A stretch of 64,000 nt of DNA from Roseiarcus sp963748545 (GTDB lineage: Bacteria; Pseudomonadota; Alphaproteobacteria; Rhizobiales; Beijerinckiaceae): assembly GCA_963748545.1 (NCBI GenBank), contig CAVVJO010000020.1, positions 124,001 through 188,000 of the forward strand, written 5' to 3'. The first letter of the stretch is position 1; every line of letters starts with the position of its first letter. Made by a program: the position numbers and the translations under genes. This document shows positions 48,818-56,726 of this stretch, one piece after another. The notes beneath the pieces are model-generated. The model ran no database searches, was not told where the DNA came from, and saw only the letters and a program-made list of their open reading frames with translations.

Positions 48818-51025
48818 ATGATGCGGCAATACGAACTGGTGGAACGGGTCCGCCGCTACAATCCCAACGCCGACGAGGACCTGCTCAATCGCGCCTACGT
48901 CTTCGCGATGATGGCGCACGGGACGCAGAAGCGCGCCTCGGGGGACCCCTATTTCTCGCATCCGCTCGAAGTCGCCGCGATTCTCACGGAGTTCAAGCTC
49001 GACGACGCGACGATCGTAGCGGCGATGTTGCACGACACGATTGAAGACACGGAGACCTCCCGCGCCGACATCGACAAAGCGTTCGGCGAGGAGATCGGGG
49101 GCCTGGTCGACGGGCTCACCAAGCTCAGCAAGCTCGACTTCGTCACCAAGCATGCGCAACAGGCGGAGAACTTCCGCAAGCTCCTGCTGGCCATCGCAGA
49201 CGACGCGCGTGTGCTGCTGGTCAAGCTCGCTGACCGGCTGCACAACATGCGCACCCTTCAGTACATGCCGGAGGCCAAGCGCGTCCGCATCGCCCAAGAC
49301 ACGCTCGACATCTATGCGCCGCTAGCCGGGCGGATGGGCATGCAGAGCATGCGCAACGAACTCGAGGACCTGTCGTTCCGGTGCCTGATGCCGGAGGCCT
49401 ACAAGCTGATTTTCACTCGACTCGAGGCGCTCAAGACCAAGAACGGGGCGCTGATCGCCCGCATCGCCGCGGAGCTGACGGATCAGTTCGTCCGGCGCGG
49501 CATCAAGGTCGAGGTCAAGGGCCGACAGAAGGCGCCCTATTCGATCTGGAAGAAGATGGAGCGCCGCTCGATCGCCTTCGAACAATTGTCGGATATCTAC
49601 GGGTTCCGGATTTTGGTCGACAACGTCGCAGACTGTTACGCCGCGGTCGGCGTCGCGCATACCACCTGGCCGGCGGTGCCAGGGCGGTTCAAGGACTATA
49701 TCTCGACGCCCAAGCAGAACGACTATCGCTCGATTCACACCACCGTGATTGGCCCCGGCAGCCAGCGAGTCGAACTGCAGATTCGCACGCACGAGATGCA
49801 CGAAATCGCCGAGTACGGCATCGCCGCGCACACGATCTACAAGGACGGCCGGCCGGACACGCCTGGAGTGAGCGAGAGCCGCGCCTACCGAGGCCTGAGG
49901 CAGACGATCGAGGCGCTGGCGAGCGACGACTCCGAGCGGTTTCTAGAGCACACGAAGCTCGAGCTGTTCCATGATCAGGTGTTCTGCTTTACCCCCAAGG
50001 GCCGGCTGATCGCCCTGCCGCGCGGCGCGACGGCGATCGACTTCGCGTACGCCGTCCACACCGACATCGGCAATTCTGCGGTTGGCTGCAAGATCAACGG
50101 GCGCATCGCGCCGCTGATCTCAGTGTTGCAGAACGGCGACGAAGTCCAAATCTCCCGATCGGATCGGAGCACGCCGCCGGCCGCGTGGGACAGCGTTGTG
50201 GTGACGGGGCGGGCGCGGGCCGCCATTCGCCGCGCCACGCGCGAAGCGGCCAAGCAGCAGTTTGGCGGGCTCGGACGGCAGATCGTGGAGCGCGCGTTCG
50301 AGAGGGCGGGCAAGAAGTTCTCCGAATCGAAGCTCAAGTCCGCCTTGCCGCGGCTCGCCCGGAGTTCGATCGACGACGTCATGGTCGGCGTGGGACGCGG
50401 GGAGATCTATTCCAGCGACGTCGTGCGCGCTGTCCATCCGGACTTCAAGGAGGAGCGCAAGGCGGGCCCGGCCGTACCGCAGAACGAGACCGGCTGGTTC
50501 GAGTTGCCGAAGGCCGCAAACCTCGTCTTCCGCGTGCCCGGCAAGCCCGCACCCGGGAATCCTGCGCCTGGCGCCCAGCCCGCGCCGGTGCGCGGGCTCG
50601 ATCCCGACACGACGGTGCGTTTCGCCCCCAAGGGAGGCGCTGTGCCGGGCGAGCGCATCGTCGGGATTCGCGGGCCGGAGAGCATCACCATCTACCCGAT
50701 CCATTCGCCCGCGCTCGCCGACTTCAACGACGAGCCGGAACGCTGGCTTGACGTGCGCTGGGACCTCGAGGCCGCCGACAAGGCGGTGTACTCGACCCAG
50801 ATCGTGATCACCATGCTGAACGAGCCGGGCGCGCTCGGAGTGATCGCCACGATCATTGGCGAATATGGCGCCAACATCGACGCCGTCTCTTCGGCGGCGA
50901 GCGGAGTGGACTTCCGCGACCTGCGGATCGACCTTCAGGTGCGCGACATCCAGCACCTCAACGCCATTCTCGGCGAGCTCAGGGGCAAGAGCATGGTCCA
51001 CAAGGTGGAAAGGCTGAGCGGGTAG
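48818..51025 (+). CDS. rsh: Bifunctional (p)ppGpp synthetase/hydrolase, RelA/SpoT family
   Basis: Rsh makes and breaks the stringent-response alarmone. The 735-residue protein has the HD hydrolase domain (about 25-200, with HDTIED at 72-77), the synthetase domain (about 235-350, with YRSIHTTV and a KxxPYSIWKKM segment), a TGS domain (about 385-445) and a C-terminal ACT domain (about 660-735). Both halves look intact. Two ATG codons (48818, 48821) could start it. In related genomes rsh lies just upstream of pyrE; here it is 3 kb downstream of acpS with the porin between. Confidence 0.95.
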   Translation: MMRQYELVERVRRYNPNADEDLLNRAYVFAMMAHGTQKRASGDPYFSHPLEVAAILTEFKLDDATIVAAMLHDTIEDTETSRADIDKAFGEEIGGLVDGLTKLSKLDFVTKHAQQAENFRKLLLAIADDARVLLVKLADRLHNMRTLQYMPEAKRVRIAQDTLDIYAPLAGRMGMQSMRNELEDLSFRCLMPEAYKLIFTRLEALKTKNGALIARIAAELTDQFVRRGIKVEVKGRQKAPYSIWKKMERRSIAFEQLSDIYGFRILVDNVADCYAAVGVAHTTWPAVPGRFKDYISTPKQNDYRSIHTTVIGPGSQRVELQIRTHEMHEIAEYGIAAHTIYKDGRPDTPGVSESRAYRGLRQTIEALASDDSERFLEHTKLELFHDQVFCFTPKGRLIALPRGATAIDFAYAVHTDIGNSAVGCKINGRIAPLISVLQNGDEVQISRSDRSTPPAAWDSVVVTGRARAAIRRATREAAKQQFGGLGRQIVERAFERAGKKFSESKLKSALPRLARSSIDDVMVGVGRGEIYSSDVVRAVHPDFKEERKAGPAVPQNETGWFELPKAANLVFRVPGKPAPGNPAPGAQPAPVRGLDPDTTVRFAPKGGAVPGERIVGIRGPESITIYPIHSPALADFNDEPERWLDVRWDLEAADKAVYSTQIVITMLNEPGALGVIATIIGEYGANIDAVSSAASGVDFRDLRIDLQVRDIQHLNAILGELRGKSMVHKVERLSG

Positions 51026-51027
51026 CG

Positions 51028-51504
51028 ATGCCGCTTTACTTCGCCTATGGGTCGAACATGGACGTCGAGGCGATGAGCCGCCGTTGCCCGCGCTCGAAGC
51101 CCGTCGGACTCGCCCGGCTCGAACGTCACCGGCTCGCTGTCATGCGCGAAGGGTGGCTGACGGCGGTGCGCACGCCCCGCGCAGCGGTTCACGGGCTTCT
51201 GTGGGACCTGGCGCTCGCCGATGTCCCGGCGCTCGACCGTTATGAGGGCGTCCCCAAAAGGCTTTACGACAAGGTTGTCCAGCCCGTCATCGCGGCGGGC
51301 GGGGCGAAGCGGGCGCTGGTCTATTTCGGCGCCAACGCCGGGCCCGGCGCGGCGAAGGCGGACTACCTCGCAGGCGTCGTCGCCGCGGCGCGCGCCCTGG
51401 GGCTGCCGGCCGAGGGCGTCGCGGCGCTCGAGGCGCTGGCGCTGGGGAGCCCGGGCGGGGCGCAGGGACGTCAAGCCGGGGGCCGGCCGGGCCGCGGCGG
51501 CTGA
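51028..51504 (+). CDS. Gamma-glutamylcyclotransferase-like (AIG2/GGCT fold) protein
   Basis: This 158-residue protein opens with LYFAYGSNMD, the YGSNM glycine-rich loop of the GGCT fold, and has RYEGVPKRLYDKV with a likely catalytic Glu. Family members cleave gamma-glutamyl amines or amino acids to 5-oxoproline; the exact substrate is unknown. It starts 3 bases after the rsh stop codon, so it is probably translated from the same message. The C-terminal 20 residues are a Gly/Arg-rich tail of low complexity. Confidence 0.85.
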   Translation: MPLYFAYGSNMDVEAMSRRCPRSKPVGLARLERHRLAVMREGWLTAVRTPRAAVHGLLWDLALADVPALDRYEGVPKRLYDKVVQPVIAAGGAKRALVYFGANAGPGAAKADYLAGVVAAARALGLPAEGVAALEALALGSPGGAQGRQAGGRPGRGG

Positions 51505-51729
51505 GCCGAGATCTGAGGGCCGCGGAGCGAGGCTTTCTGACCAAAACATAGTATTATCAAAGACTTACATCTAGATTTGGCCGGATCTGCGGCGAGCCAC
51601 TCCATGAATTCAAGGGCTTACGCCAAAGTCGGGGGCTGCGCCGCCGCCCGGACGCCCGCTCTCGACTTGCCGCCCGCTCCGTGCGACGACGCGGCCGTCC
51701 GCCAACCCTCCTGAAACGACGCCCCACAC

Positions 51730-52443
51730 ATGCGTTTCCTCGCCACCTTCGATCTCGAGGCGCTGATCAACAGCGCCATCTGCATGTCCGTGGCTTTCGC
51801 CCTCGGCACGCTGATCGGGGCCGAGCGCCAGTACCGGCAGCGGTCGGCGGGGTTGCGGACGAACGCGCTGGTGGCGGTCGGCGCGGCGGCGTTCGTCGAT
51901 TTCGGCATCCGGATCGGCGGCCCGGCTTCGACCCAGGTGATGGCCTATGTGGTCTCGGGCATCGGCTTTCTCGGCGCGGGCGCGATCATGCGGGAGGGGC
52001 TGAACGTTCGCGGCCTCAACACGGCCGCGACCCTCTGGTGCTCGGCCGCGGTCGGCGCCGGCGCCGGCGCGGGGCTCGTGGTCGAATCCGCGATGCTCAC
52101 CGGATTCGTGATTGCCGGCAACACGCTGCTCCGCCCTCTGGTCAACCGGATCAACCGCATCCCGATCGACGAGCAGACGGGCGAGGCGACCTACGAGGTC
52201 CGCCTGTCGGTGACAGCGGCCGCCGCCGCCGACGCGCGCGAAGCGCTGATCGAGGCGTTGGAGACCGCGCATTATCCGGTCGCCGACGTCGAAACGGAAA
52301 CGCGCGGCGACGACGCCATGGACGTCGTCGCCACGCTGGTCGCGACCTCGATCGTGCCGGAAGAACTCAACGCGGTCGCCGCCAAACTGGAAAAATTTCC
52401 GGGCGTCATCCACGCGACCTGGGAGAGCGAGGTCCAGGTCTGA
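51730..52443 (+). CDS. MgtC/SapB-family membrane protein
   Basis: This 237-residue protein has the MgtC N-terminal membrane domain: about five segments with LGTLIGAERQYRQRSAGLRTNALVAVGAA and GIGFLGAGAIMREG, then a soluble C-terminal ACT-like domain from about residue 150. MgtC proteins help cells cope with low magnesium and acidic or phagosomal conditions, in part by acting on ATP synthase. No Mg-sensing leader is evident in the 226 bp upstream. Confidence 0.92.
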   Translation: MRFLATFDLEALINSAICMSVAFALGTLIGAERQYRQRSAGLRTNALVAVGAAAFVDFGIRIGGPASTQVMAYVVSGIGFLGAGAIMREGLNVRGLNTAATLWCSAAVGAGAGAGLVVESAMLTGFVIAGNTLLRPLVNRINRIPIDEQTGEATYEVRLSVTAAAAADAREALIEALETAHYPVADVETETRGDDAMDVVATLVATSIVPEELNAVAAKLEKFPGVIHATWESEVQV

Positions 52444-52649
52444 CCGGCCGAGAGGCGGCAACCTCCGCAGAACTCCGATGACGCGAGCGGACGCTCTTCA
52501 GGCGCTGCGGGCCGGCCCGGCGTTCGATGCGCTGCGGGTATTGAGGGGTGATCGCACGCTGCCATGGGAGTCCCCGGGCGGGGACGCAATAGAAGTCTCC
52601 CTTGCGGCGTCGCCGAGAGCGTCGTCGCGGCGCGTTTGTGTTCCGTCCC

Positions 52650-52886
52650 TTAGCCTTGGTCCTGTTCGGTGATCCGAACGTGGGCGTCGGTGATGTGATA
52701 GCCGTACCTTTCAATGTCGTCCAAGCACTCGTCGGTGCTGACGCCGCCCGGCGTTGGCACGCCCCTTTTCATTTCAACAGTTTTGAAAGGAGCGCACGGT
52801 GCGTAACGTGAGGGGAGGTTCGCTGCCGCCTCATTCGCAGTAAAACCAAAGACTCTGCCAGGGCCTCGGAAAATATAAACCTGCAT
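52650..52886 (-). CDS. Small conserved protein of unknown function
   Basis: This 78-residue protein starts at the ATG at 52886, with AAGG 5 bases before it. It reads MQVYIFRGPGRVFGFT, continues with a FKTVEM segment and ends with ECLDDIERYGYHITDAHVRITE. The even amino-acid mix and the Asp/Glu/His-rich end suggest a real, folded protein, of a kind I have seen as a conserved hypothetical in Rhizobiales. No function is known to me. It lies just downstream of the PucR-like regulator on the same strand, 64 bp from its end. Confidence 0.7.
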   Translation of the reverse strand: MQVYIFRGPGRVFGFTANEAAANLPSRYAPCAPFKTVEMKRGVPTPGGVSTDECLDDIERYGYHITDAHVRITEQDQG

Positions 52887-52950
52887 CCGCGCCTTCCCAT
52901 TTACGCAGAGCTTATCGCAATTCGGAGATGGGGGCGAGGGCTCCAGCGAC

Positions 52951-54237
52951 TCAGACCCGGGCGCACTCGACTGCGAGCAGGAGTTCGACCAGATCGTGAT
53001 GACGGCGGCCGTCGAGGCCGGTGATGTCTTTGATGCGCAGCAGCCGGGCGTAAACGGTGTTGGGGTGCAGCTCGAGTTGCCGGCCCGCAAGTTGCACGTT
53101 CAGGTCGGCGTCGGCCAGCGCTTTGAGCGTCTTGATCAGCGCGCCGCCGGCCTTTGCGTCGGCGGCGAGCAGCGTATCGATCCAGATCGGCGCCACCGAG
53201 CGCAGGTACTCGCCGCCGGAGTGCACGAGCAGACTGCGCACCGGCAGGGTGGAGAACAGCACGACCCGTCGGTCGACGCTCGCAAAGTCGAGCGCGGCGG
53301 AGGCTTCGCGCAACGCTTTCGGGATCGACGCGGTCGATGGGCGATCGGCGCTGACGCCAACGAGGACCGCGGGGCCGAGCTGCAGGAGAAGCCCGTTCAG
53401 GCGCTCGGCGAGGCTCGTCTGCGGCGCCGTCCAGCCCGACTGCCGGCGCAGCGCCGAGGCGACCGCGACGACCCTTCCGTTGCGCACGCCGGCGAGCAGG
53501 CGGATGTTGGCGGGGGCGATGAGGTCGGCGAGCGCGGCGAGCAACCGTTGCGCGCGTTCGGGACTCTCGAGCTCGCCGGCGATCGGCGTCCGCGCCGCGA
53601 TCAGGCCATAGGATTGGCGCTGGTCGAGATAGCCAGCTCCCTTCAGCAGCCGCGCGATCCGGCCGTCGGATTCGTCGTAGCCGCTGAGCAGGATATTGAG
53701 CAATTCGGCGCTCCGGTCGCCTTCCGCCGCCTCGATCAGACGGGTATGGGCCACGTATTCCGAGGTCATCACGGCGCTGATGACGTCGGTGTATTCGATC
53801 GCAAAATCGGCGATCGCGTCGACTGTCTCGCGGGCGCTCTCGGGACGCGCCCCCGCCGCGGCGTCGCGCAGCCAGCGCGACAGCACCCGGTGTCCGCAGC
53901 GATAGGCGTGCAGCGAGAGTTCGAGCGGAAAGCGCTGTTCGGCCCGCCGGCGCGCGTGCGCCCGGACGAAAGCGAAATCGTCGGGGGCCTCGCCCGCGAA
54001 CAGACGCGTGACCTCCGCGACATGGTCATGCGAATGCGCCTTGAGATCGGGAAGGATCTGCGGGTTGCGGCTGTCGGAGAAGCCTGCGACCTCGCCGAGG
54101 ACCGCGTCGCGCATGGTCGTCTCGACCGCGGCGGAAGAGGCGCGGAGCGCCGGGGCGACGTCGGGGACGACGCCGAGCGCCGCGAGCCGTTCAAGGGTCT
54201 GGAGGAGGGCGCGAGGGGAGGGGGCGGCTTCGGTCAC
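52951..54237 (-). CDS. PucR/CdaR-type transcriptional regulator
   Basis: From a GTG at 54237 the protein is 428 residues. The C-terminal 60 residues (LNVQLAGRQLELHPNTVYARLLRIKDITGLD) are the helix-turn-helix of the PucR/CdaR class; the middle third looks like a GGDEF-derived domain, and the N-terminal part is helical (SLHAYRCGHRVLSRWLRD). The ligand cannot be read. A perfect palindrome overlaps the region just before the GTG, so autorepression is likely. The gene is divergent from the YCII-like gene at 54357. Confidence 0.82.
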   Translation of the reverse strand: MTEAAPSPRALLQTLERLAALGVVPDVAPALRASSAAVETTMRDAVLGEVAGFSDSRNPQILPDLKAHSHDHVAEVTRLFAGEAPDDFAFVRAHARRRAEQRFPLELSLHAYRCGHRVLSRWLRDAAAGARPESARETVDAIADFAIEYTDVISAVMTSEYVAHTRLIEAAEGDRSAELLNILLSGYDESDGRIARLLKGAGYLDQRQSYGLIAARTPIAGELESPERAQRLLAALADLIAPANIRLLAGVRNGRVVAVASALRRQSGWTAPQTSLAERLNGLLLQLGPAVLVGVSADRPSTASIPKALREASAALDFASVDRRVVLFSTLPVRSLLVHSGGEYLRSVAPIWIDTLLAADAKAGGALIKTLKALADADLNVQLAGRQLELHPNTVYARLLRIKDITGLDGRRHHDLVELLLAVECARV

Positions 54238-54239
54238 TT

Positions 54240-54256
54240 TTGTGAACTCTTCACAA
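54240..54256. promoter_or_regulatory. Perfect palindrome TTGTGAA-CTC-TTCACAA, candidate operator
   Basis: Two 7-bp arms with a 3-bp spacer, exactly complementary. The site ends 3 bases before the GTG start of the PucR-like regulator, so a bound dimer would block its ribosome-binding or promoter region. It is also within the 120-bp gap shared with the divergent plus-strand gene at 54357, which it may co-regulate. Confidence 0.6.
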
Positions 54257-54356
54257 TGACGGGCGGAGTTCAACCCTCGGAGTCGCCATAGGCCCCGGGG
54301 TCGCTGGGGTGGTAATCCATCGAGGCCCTGCAACCCTCGATTTTCGGAGACTTCCG

Positions 54357-54671
54357 ATGGCCAAGTATCTTTTCGTCTACCACGGCGGCAAAATGGCTTC
54401 GAACCCACAGGAAGCGCAAGCCGCGATGAACGCCTGGGGCGCCTGGTTCGGCGCGCTTGGCGCGGCGGTGATCGACGGCGGCAATCCGGTCACAAAATCC
54501 TACACGGTGAAAGCCGACGGTTCGCTGGTCGGCGATGGCGGGGCCAACCCGGCGAGCGGATACAGCCTGATCGAGGCCGCGAGCATGGAGGACGCCCACG
54601 CCAAGGCGAAGGGCTGCCCGCTGCTCAAGAACGGCGGCACGATCGAAATCGCCCAGGCGATGGATATGTGA
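54357..54671 (+). CDS. YCII-related domain protein
   Basis: This 104-residue protein (MAKYLFVYHGG, Met at 54357 with GGAG 7 bases upstream) has the small alpha/beta dimeric fold of YCII/DGPF proteins: an N-terminal strand, AWGAWFGALGAAVIDGGNPV, and SLIEAASMEDAHAKAKGCPLL near the end. Family members are found next to sigma factors or oxidoreductases but their function is unsettled. It lies between the PucR-like regulator (divergent) and the MAPEG gene (72 bp on). Confidence 0.82.
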   Translation: MAKYLFVYHGGKMASNPQEAQAAMNAWGAWFGALGAAVIDGGNPVTKSYTVKADGSLVGDGGANPASGYSLIEAASMEDAHAKAKGCPLLKNGGTIEIAQAMDM

Positions 54672-54743
54672 CGCTCCGCCGGCCGTCGCCCGCCACGATC
54701 CGGCGACGGCCGGCGCCGAGCGCCAAACTATGAGAGGACGCCG

Positions 54744-55136
54744 ATGTCCGTCGAACTGCGTTATCTCGCCTACACCGCCTTTCTGACGGCGGCGTTGTGG
54801 ATTCCCTACATCGTCTGCCAGGTCCAGACCAATGGCGCGCTGGCGCCGGCGAACTACGTTGACCCGAAGCCGCGGCCGGTTCCCCTCTGGGGCCAGCGCG
54901 CCAATCGCGCGCACCTGAACGCGGTCGAGACCTTCGCCCCGTTCGCGGCGCTGGTGCTGATCGCGCACGTCGCCGGCAGGGAGAACGCCATGACTGCGTT
55001 CTGGGCCCTCGCGTTCTTCTGGCTGCGACTGATCTACGTGATCGTCTATCTTGCTGGCTGGCCGTTCGTCCGAACGATCGTGTTCACGCTCGGCTTCGTC
55101 GCGATCTGCGGCCTGTTCTGGGAAGTGGTCGCCTAG
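54744..55136 (+). CDS. MAPEG-family membrane protein
   Basis: This 130-residue protein has four membrane segments (about 5-25, 58-78, 82-102, 108-128) and the MAPEG hallmark RANRAHLNAVETFAPFAALVLIAH. Eukaryotic relatives act on glutathione conjugates or leukotrienes; bacterial ones are mostly uncharacterised. Together with the YCII-like gene upstream on the same strand it may form a two-gene unit. Confidence 0.88.
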   Translation: MSVELRYLAYTAFLTAALWIPYIVCQVQTNGALAPANYVDPKPRPVPLWGQRANRAHLNAVETFAPFAALVLIAHVAGRENAMTAFWALAFFWLRLIYVIVYLAGWPFVRTIVFTLGFVAICGLFWEVVA

Positions 55137-55171
55137 GGCGCCACGGGATGCGAGCCGAACTCGCCTCACGA

Positions 55172-55200
55172 GGGAGGGAGCGCGAGACGCGCTCCCTCCC
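55172..55200. repeat. Perfect 13-bp hairpin, intergenic palindromic repeat
   Basis: GGGAGGGAGCGCG and its exact complement CGCGCTCCCTCCC flank an AGA loop. It follows the MAPEG stop by 35 bp and could end transcription, though no T run follows. The 18-base core GCGCGAGACGCGCTCCCT recurs at 56705-56722, beside the end of pckG, so it is a repeated element. Confidence 0.75.
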
Positions 55201-55298
55201 GGTTGCTCGCGCGCAAGCGTTCAACTGGCCCAGGAGCGGTACGGGGACAGGCGCGATCATCCCCGGCGACGCCTGGGAGCAGGCGAGCGGAGCCGTCG

Positions 55299-55790
55299 CT
55301 ATTTCGTCAAGGACTTCGCCAACGTGACAAGACGAATCACATCGCCAGGAACCAGGCGGCCAATCGCGCGGCTCGAGTAAACGGCATTGACGATCGTTCC
55401 ATCCGGGGCGAGCACAAACCCCGTCGTCTCGAGGAAACGCCCCCTCGTCGGAAACTGCGAGTCGTAGGCCCCGGTCGCGCCGACAACCGTCTCGACGTTG
55501 GCGGAATGCCCGATCTTGAAAGGAAGACGATGCTTCTGGAGGAATTCCGCTGTTGTCGCTTCGTCGTCCACCGAGAAGGCCACGACTTTGACGCCGGCCT
55601 GCGAAAGCGCTCCGGACGCGCTCGCGAAGGCCGCCATCTGCTCGTTGCAGAACGGGCACCAATGACCGCGGTAGATCAGGATGACGCCGTATGAACCGGC
55701 CAGATCCCCCGGCAGGCTCAGGGTCCCGCCGCCCACGGCGGGAATATCGAGTTCAGGGAAGCGTTGGCCGTTCTGCAGGGGCTGCGTCAT
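55299..55790 (-). CDS. Redoxin/peroxiredoxin-like protein
   Basis: This 163-residue thioredoxin-fold protein of the AhpC/TSA and redoxin type has the active site YRGHWCPFC (Cys45, Cys48), SVDDEATTAEFLQKH, and FVLAPDGTIVNAVY. It probably reduces peroxides or disulphides in the cytoplasm, since there is no signal peptide. It is divergent from the TetR regulator at 55876, and the two operator-like palindromes in the 85-bp gap suggest that TetR represses it. Confidence 0.88.
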   Translation of the reverse strand: MTQPLQNGQRFPELDIPAVGGGTLSLPGDLAGSYGVILIYRGHWCPFCNEQMAAFASASGALSQAGVKVVAFSVDDEATTAEFLQKHRLPFKIGHSANVETVVGATGAYDSQFPTRGRFLETTGFVLAPDGTIVNAVYSSRAIGRLVPGDVIRLVTLAKSLTK

Positions 55791-55805
55791 GGGGACATCC
55801 TCGGG

Positions 55806-55825
55806 TCTGGACTAACCGGTCCAGA
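55806..55825. promoter_or_regulatory. Operator candidate 1, TCTGGAC-N6-GTCCAGA
   Basis: Seven-base arms, exact complements, around a TAACCG spacer. It shares the core GGAC-N6-GTCC with the second palindrome 10 bp on. It lies 15 bp upstream of the redoxin start. Confidence 0.72.
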
Positions 55826-55835
55826 TATGCGAGGG

Positions 55836-55863
55836 CAAAATTGGACTGTCCAGTCCAATTTTG
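55836..55863. promoter_or_regulatory. Operator candidate 2, CAAAATTGGAC-N6-GTCCAATTTTG
   Basis: Eleven-base arms, exact complements, around a TGTCCA spacer, with the same GGAC-N6-GTCC core as operator 1. It ends 12 bp before the TetR ATG. Two sites with one core between divergent regulator and target genes is the usual TetR arrangement, so both probably bind the regulator encoded at 55876. Confidence 0.8.
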
Positions 55864-55875
55864 GATGCAAGGGCG

Positions 55876-56496
55876 ATGAGCAGGAAGACAAAGCCGAGGA
55901 GCCGTGTGTTGACCACAAGGGGGGCGACGACGAAACGGCGCATCGTCGAAGCCGCCGCCGAACTGATCTACGCCAAGGGGGCGGAGCGAGTGAGCCTCGA
56001 CGACGTGATGGAGGCGACTGGCGCGAGTCGGTCTCAGCTTTATCATTACTTCGAGAACAAGGACGCTCTTGTGAGCGAGGTAATCGACATGCAGACCAAC
56101 CGCATTTTGGCGACCAACTCCCTGCATCTCGAAAGCCTCGACTCTTTCGAGGCTTTGCGTGTCTGGCGAGACGCGATGATTGCCGCGAACCGCGCGGGCG
56201 GCGCCGGAGGCTGTCCGCTAGGCTCGCTCGCCAACGAACTCGCGGCCCACTCTGAGGAGGCTCGTCGCCAACTCGATCAGAGCTTCGCCGCTTGGGGCGC
56301 GGTCATTGAGAGAGGCCTATGCCGTATGCAGGAAGGCGGATACATCAAGCCTGAGGCCAATCCGAAGGCGATGTCCGTGGCCCTATTGGCCGCGATCCAG
56401 GGCGGCATCCTCCTGTCAAAGACGGCTCGTGATCCTCAGCCATTGGAGATGGCCTTGGACATGGCCTTCAGTCACCTTGAGCGATTTGCCGCATAG
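55876..56496 (+). CDS. TetR/AcrR-family transcriptional regulator
   Basis: This 206-residue protein begins MSRKTKPRSR (ATG at 55876, AAGG just upstream). The N-terminal helix-turn-helix is ERVSLDDVMEATGASRSQLYHYFENKDALV (about residues 37-66), and the C-terminal ligand domain has a GGCPLGSLANEL stretch typical of the TetR C-terminal family found beside redox genes. It faces the redoxin gene across two palindromes and probably represses both itself and redoxin. The inducer is unknown. Confidence 0.9.
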   Translation: MSRKTKPRSRVLTTRGATTKRRIVEAAAELIYAKGAERVSLDDVMEATGASRSQLYHYFENKDALVSEVIDMQTNRILATNSLHLESLDSFEALRVWRDAMIAANRAGGAGGCPLGSLANELAAHSEEARRQLDQSFAAWGAVIERGLCRMQEGGYIKPEANPKAMSVALLAAIQGGILLSKTARDPQPLEMALDMAFSHLERFAA

Positions 56497-56666
56497 GCGT
56501 CGCACCGCGCGTCCTGGAGGGACGGCGTCATCCCGCCTTATAGCGGGATGCGGTTGGGCGGAGCGGCCCGGCTTCGCAACTCCTCGCCCAGCTTGCGAAA
56601 GGAGGGCAGGGGCAAGGGGCCGAGGCGATTAGCCGTCGCGGCTTCTCGCCCCGCCCCTCGTCCTAA

Positions 56667-56692
56667 CCTTCTCCCCGCGAGCGGGGAGAAGG
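56667..56692. repeat. Perfect 12-bp hairpin, extragenic palindromic repeat
   Basis: CCTTCTCCCCGC and GCGGGGAGAAGG flank a GA loop. This type of element is common between genes in Rhizobiales. The element GCGCGAGACGCGCTCCCT at 56705-56722 follows, then the pckG stop at 56727. Between them they occupy the convergent gap between TetR and pckG and may end transcription of both. Confidence 0.75.
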
Positions 56693-56704
56693 GATGTTGA
56701 GGGG

Positions 56705-56722
56705 GCGCGAGACGCGCTCCCT
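56705..56722. repeat. Second copy of the GCGCGAGACGCGCTCCCT element
   Basis: Identical over 18 bases to the core of the hairpin at 55180-55197. It lies 5 bp beyond the pckG stop codon and can fold as GGGGGCGCG/CGCGCTCCC with an AGA loop. Confidence 0.7.
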
Positions 56723-56726
56723 TCGA

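Noticed and set aside
52478..52672. Small plus-strand frame of 64 codons after mgtC
   Set aside because: No ribosome-binding site and no convincing composition. It runs partly opposite the better-supported minus-strand gene at 52650-52886.
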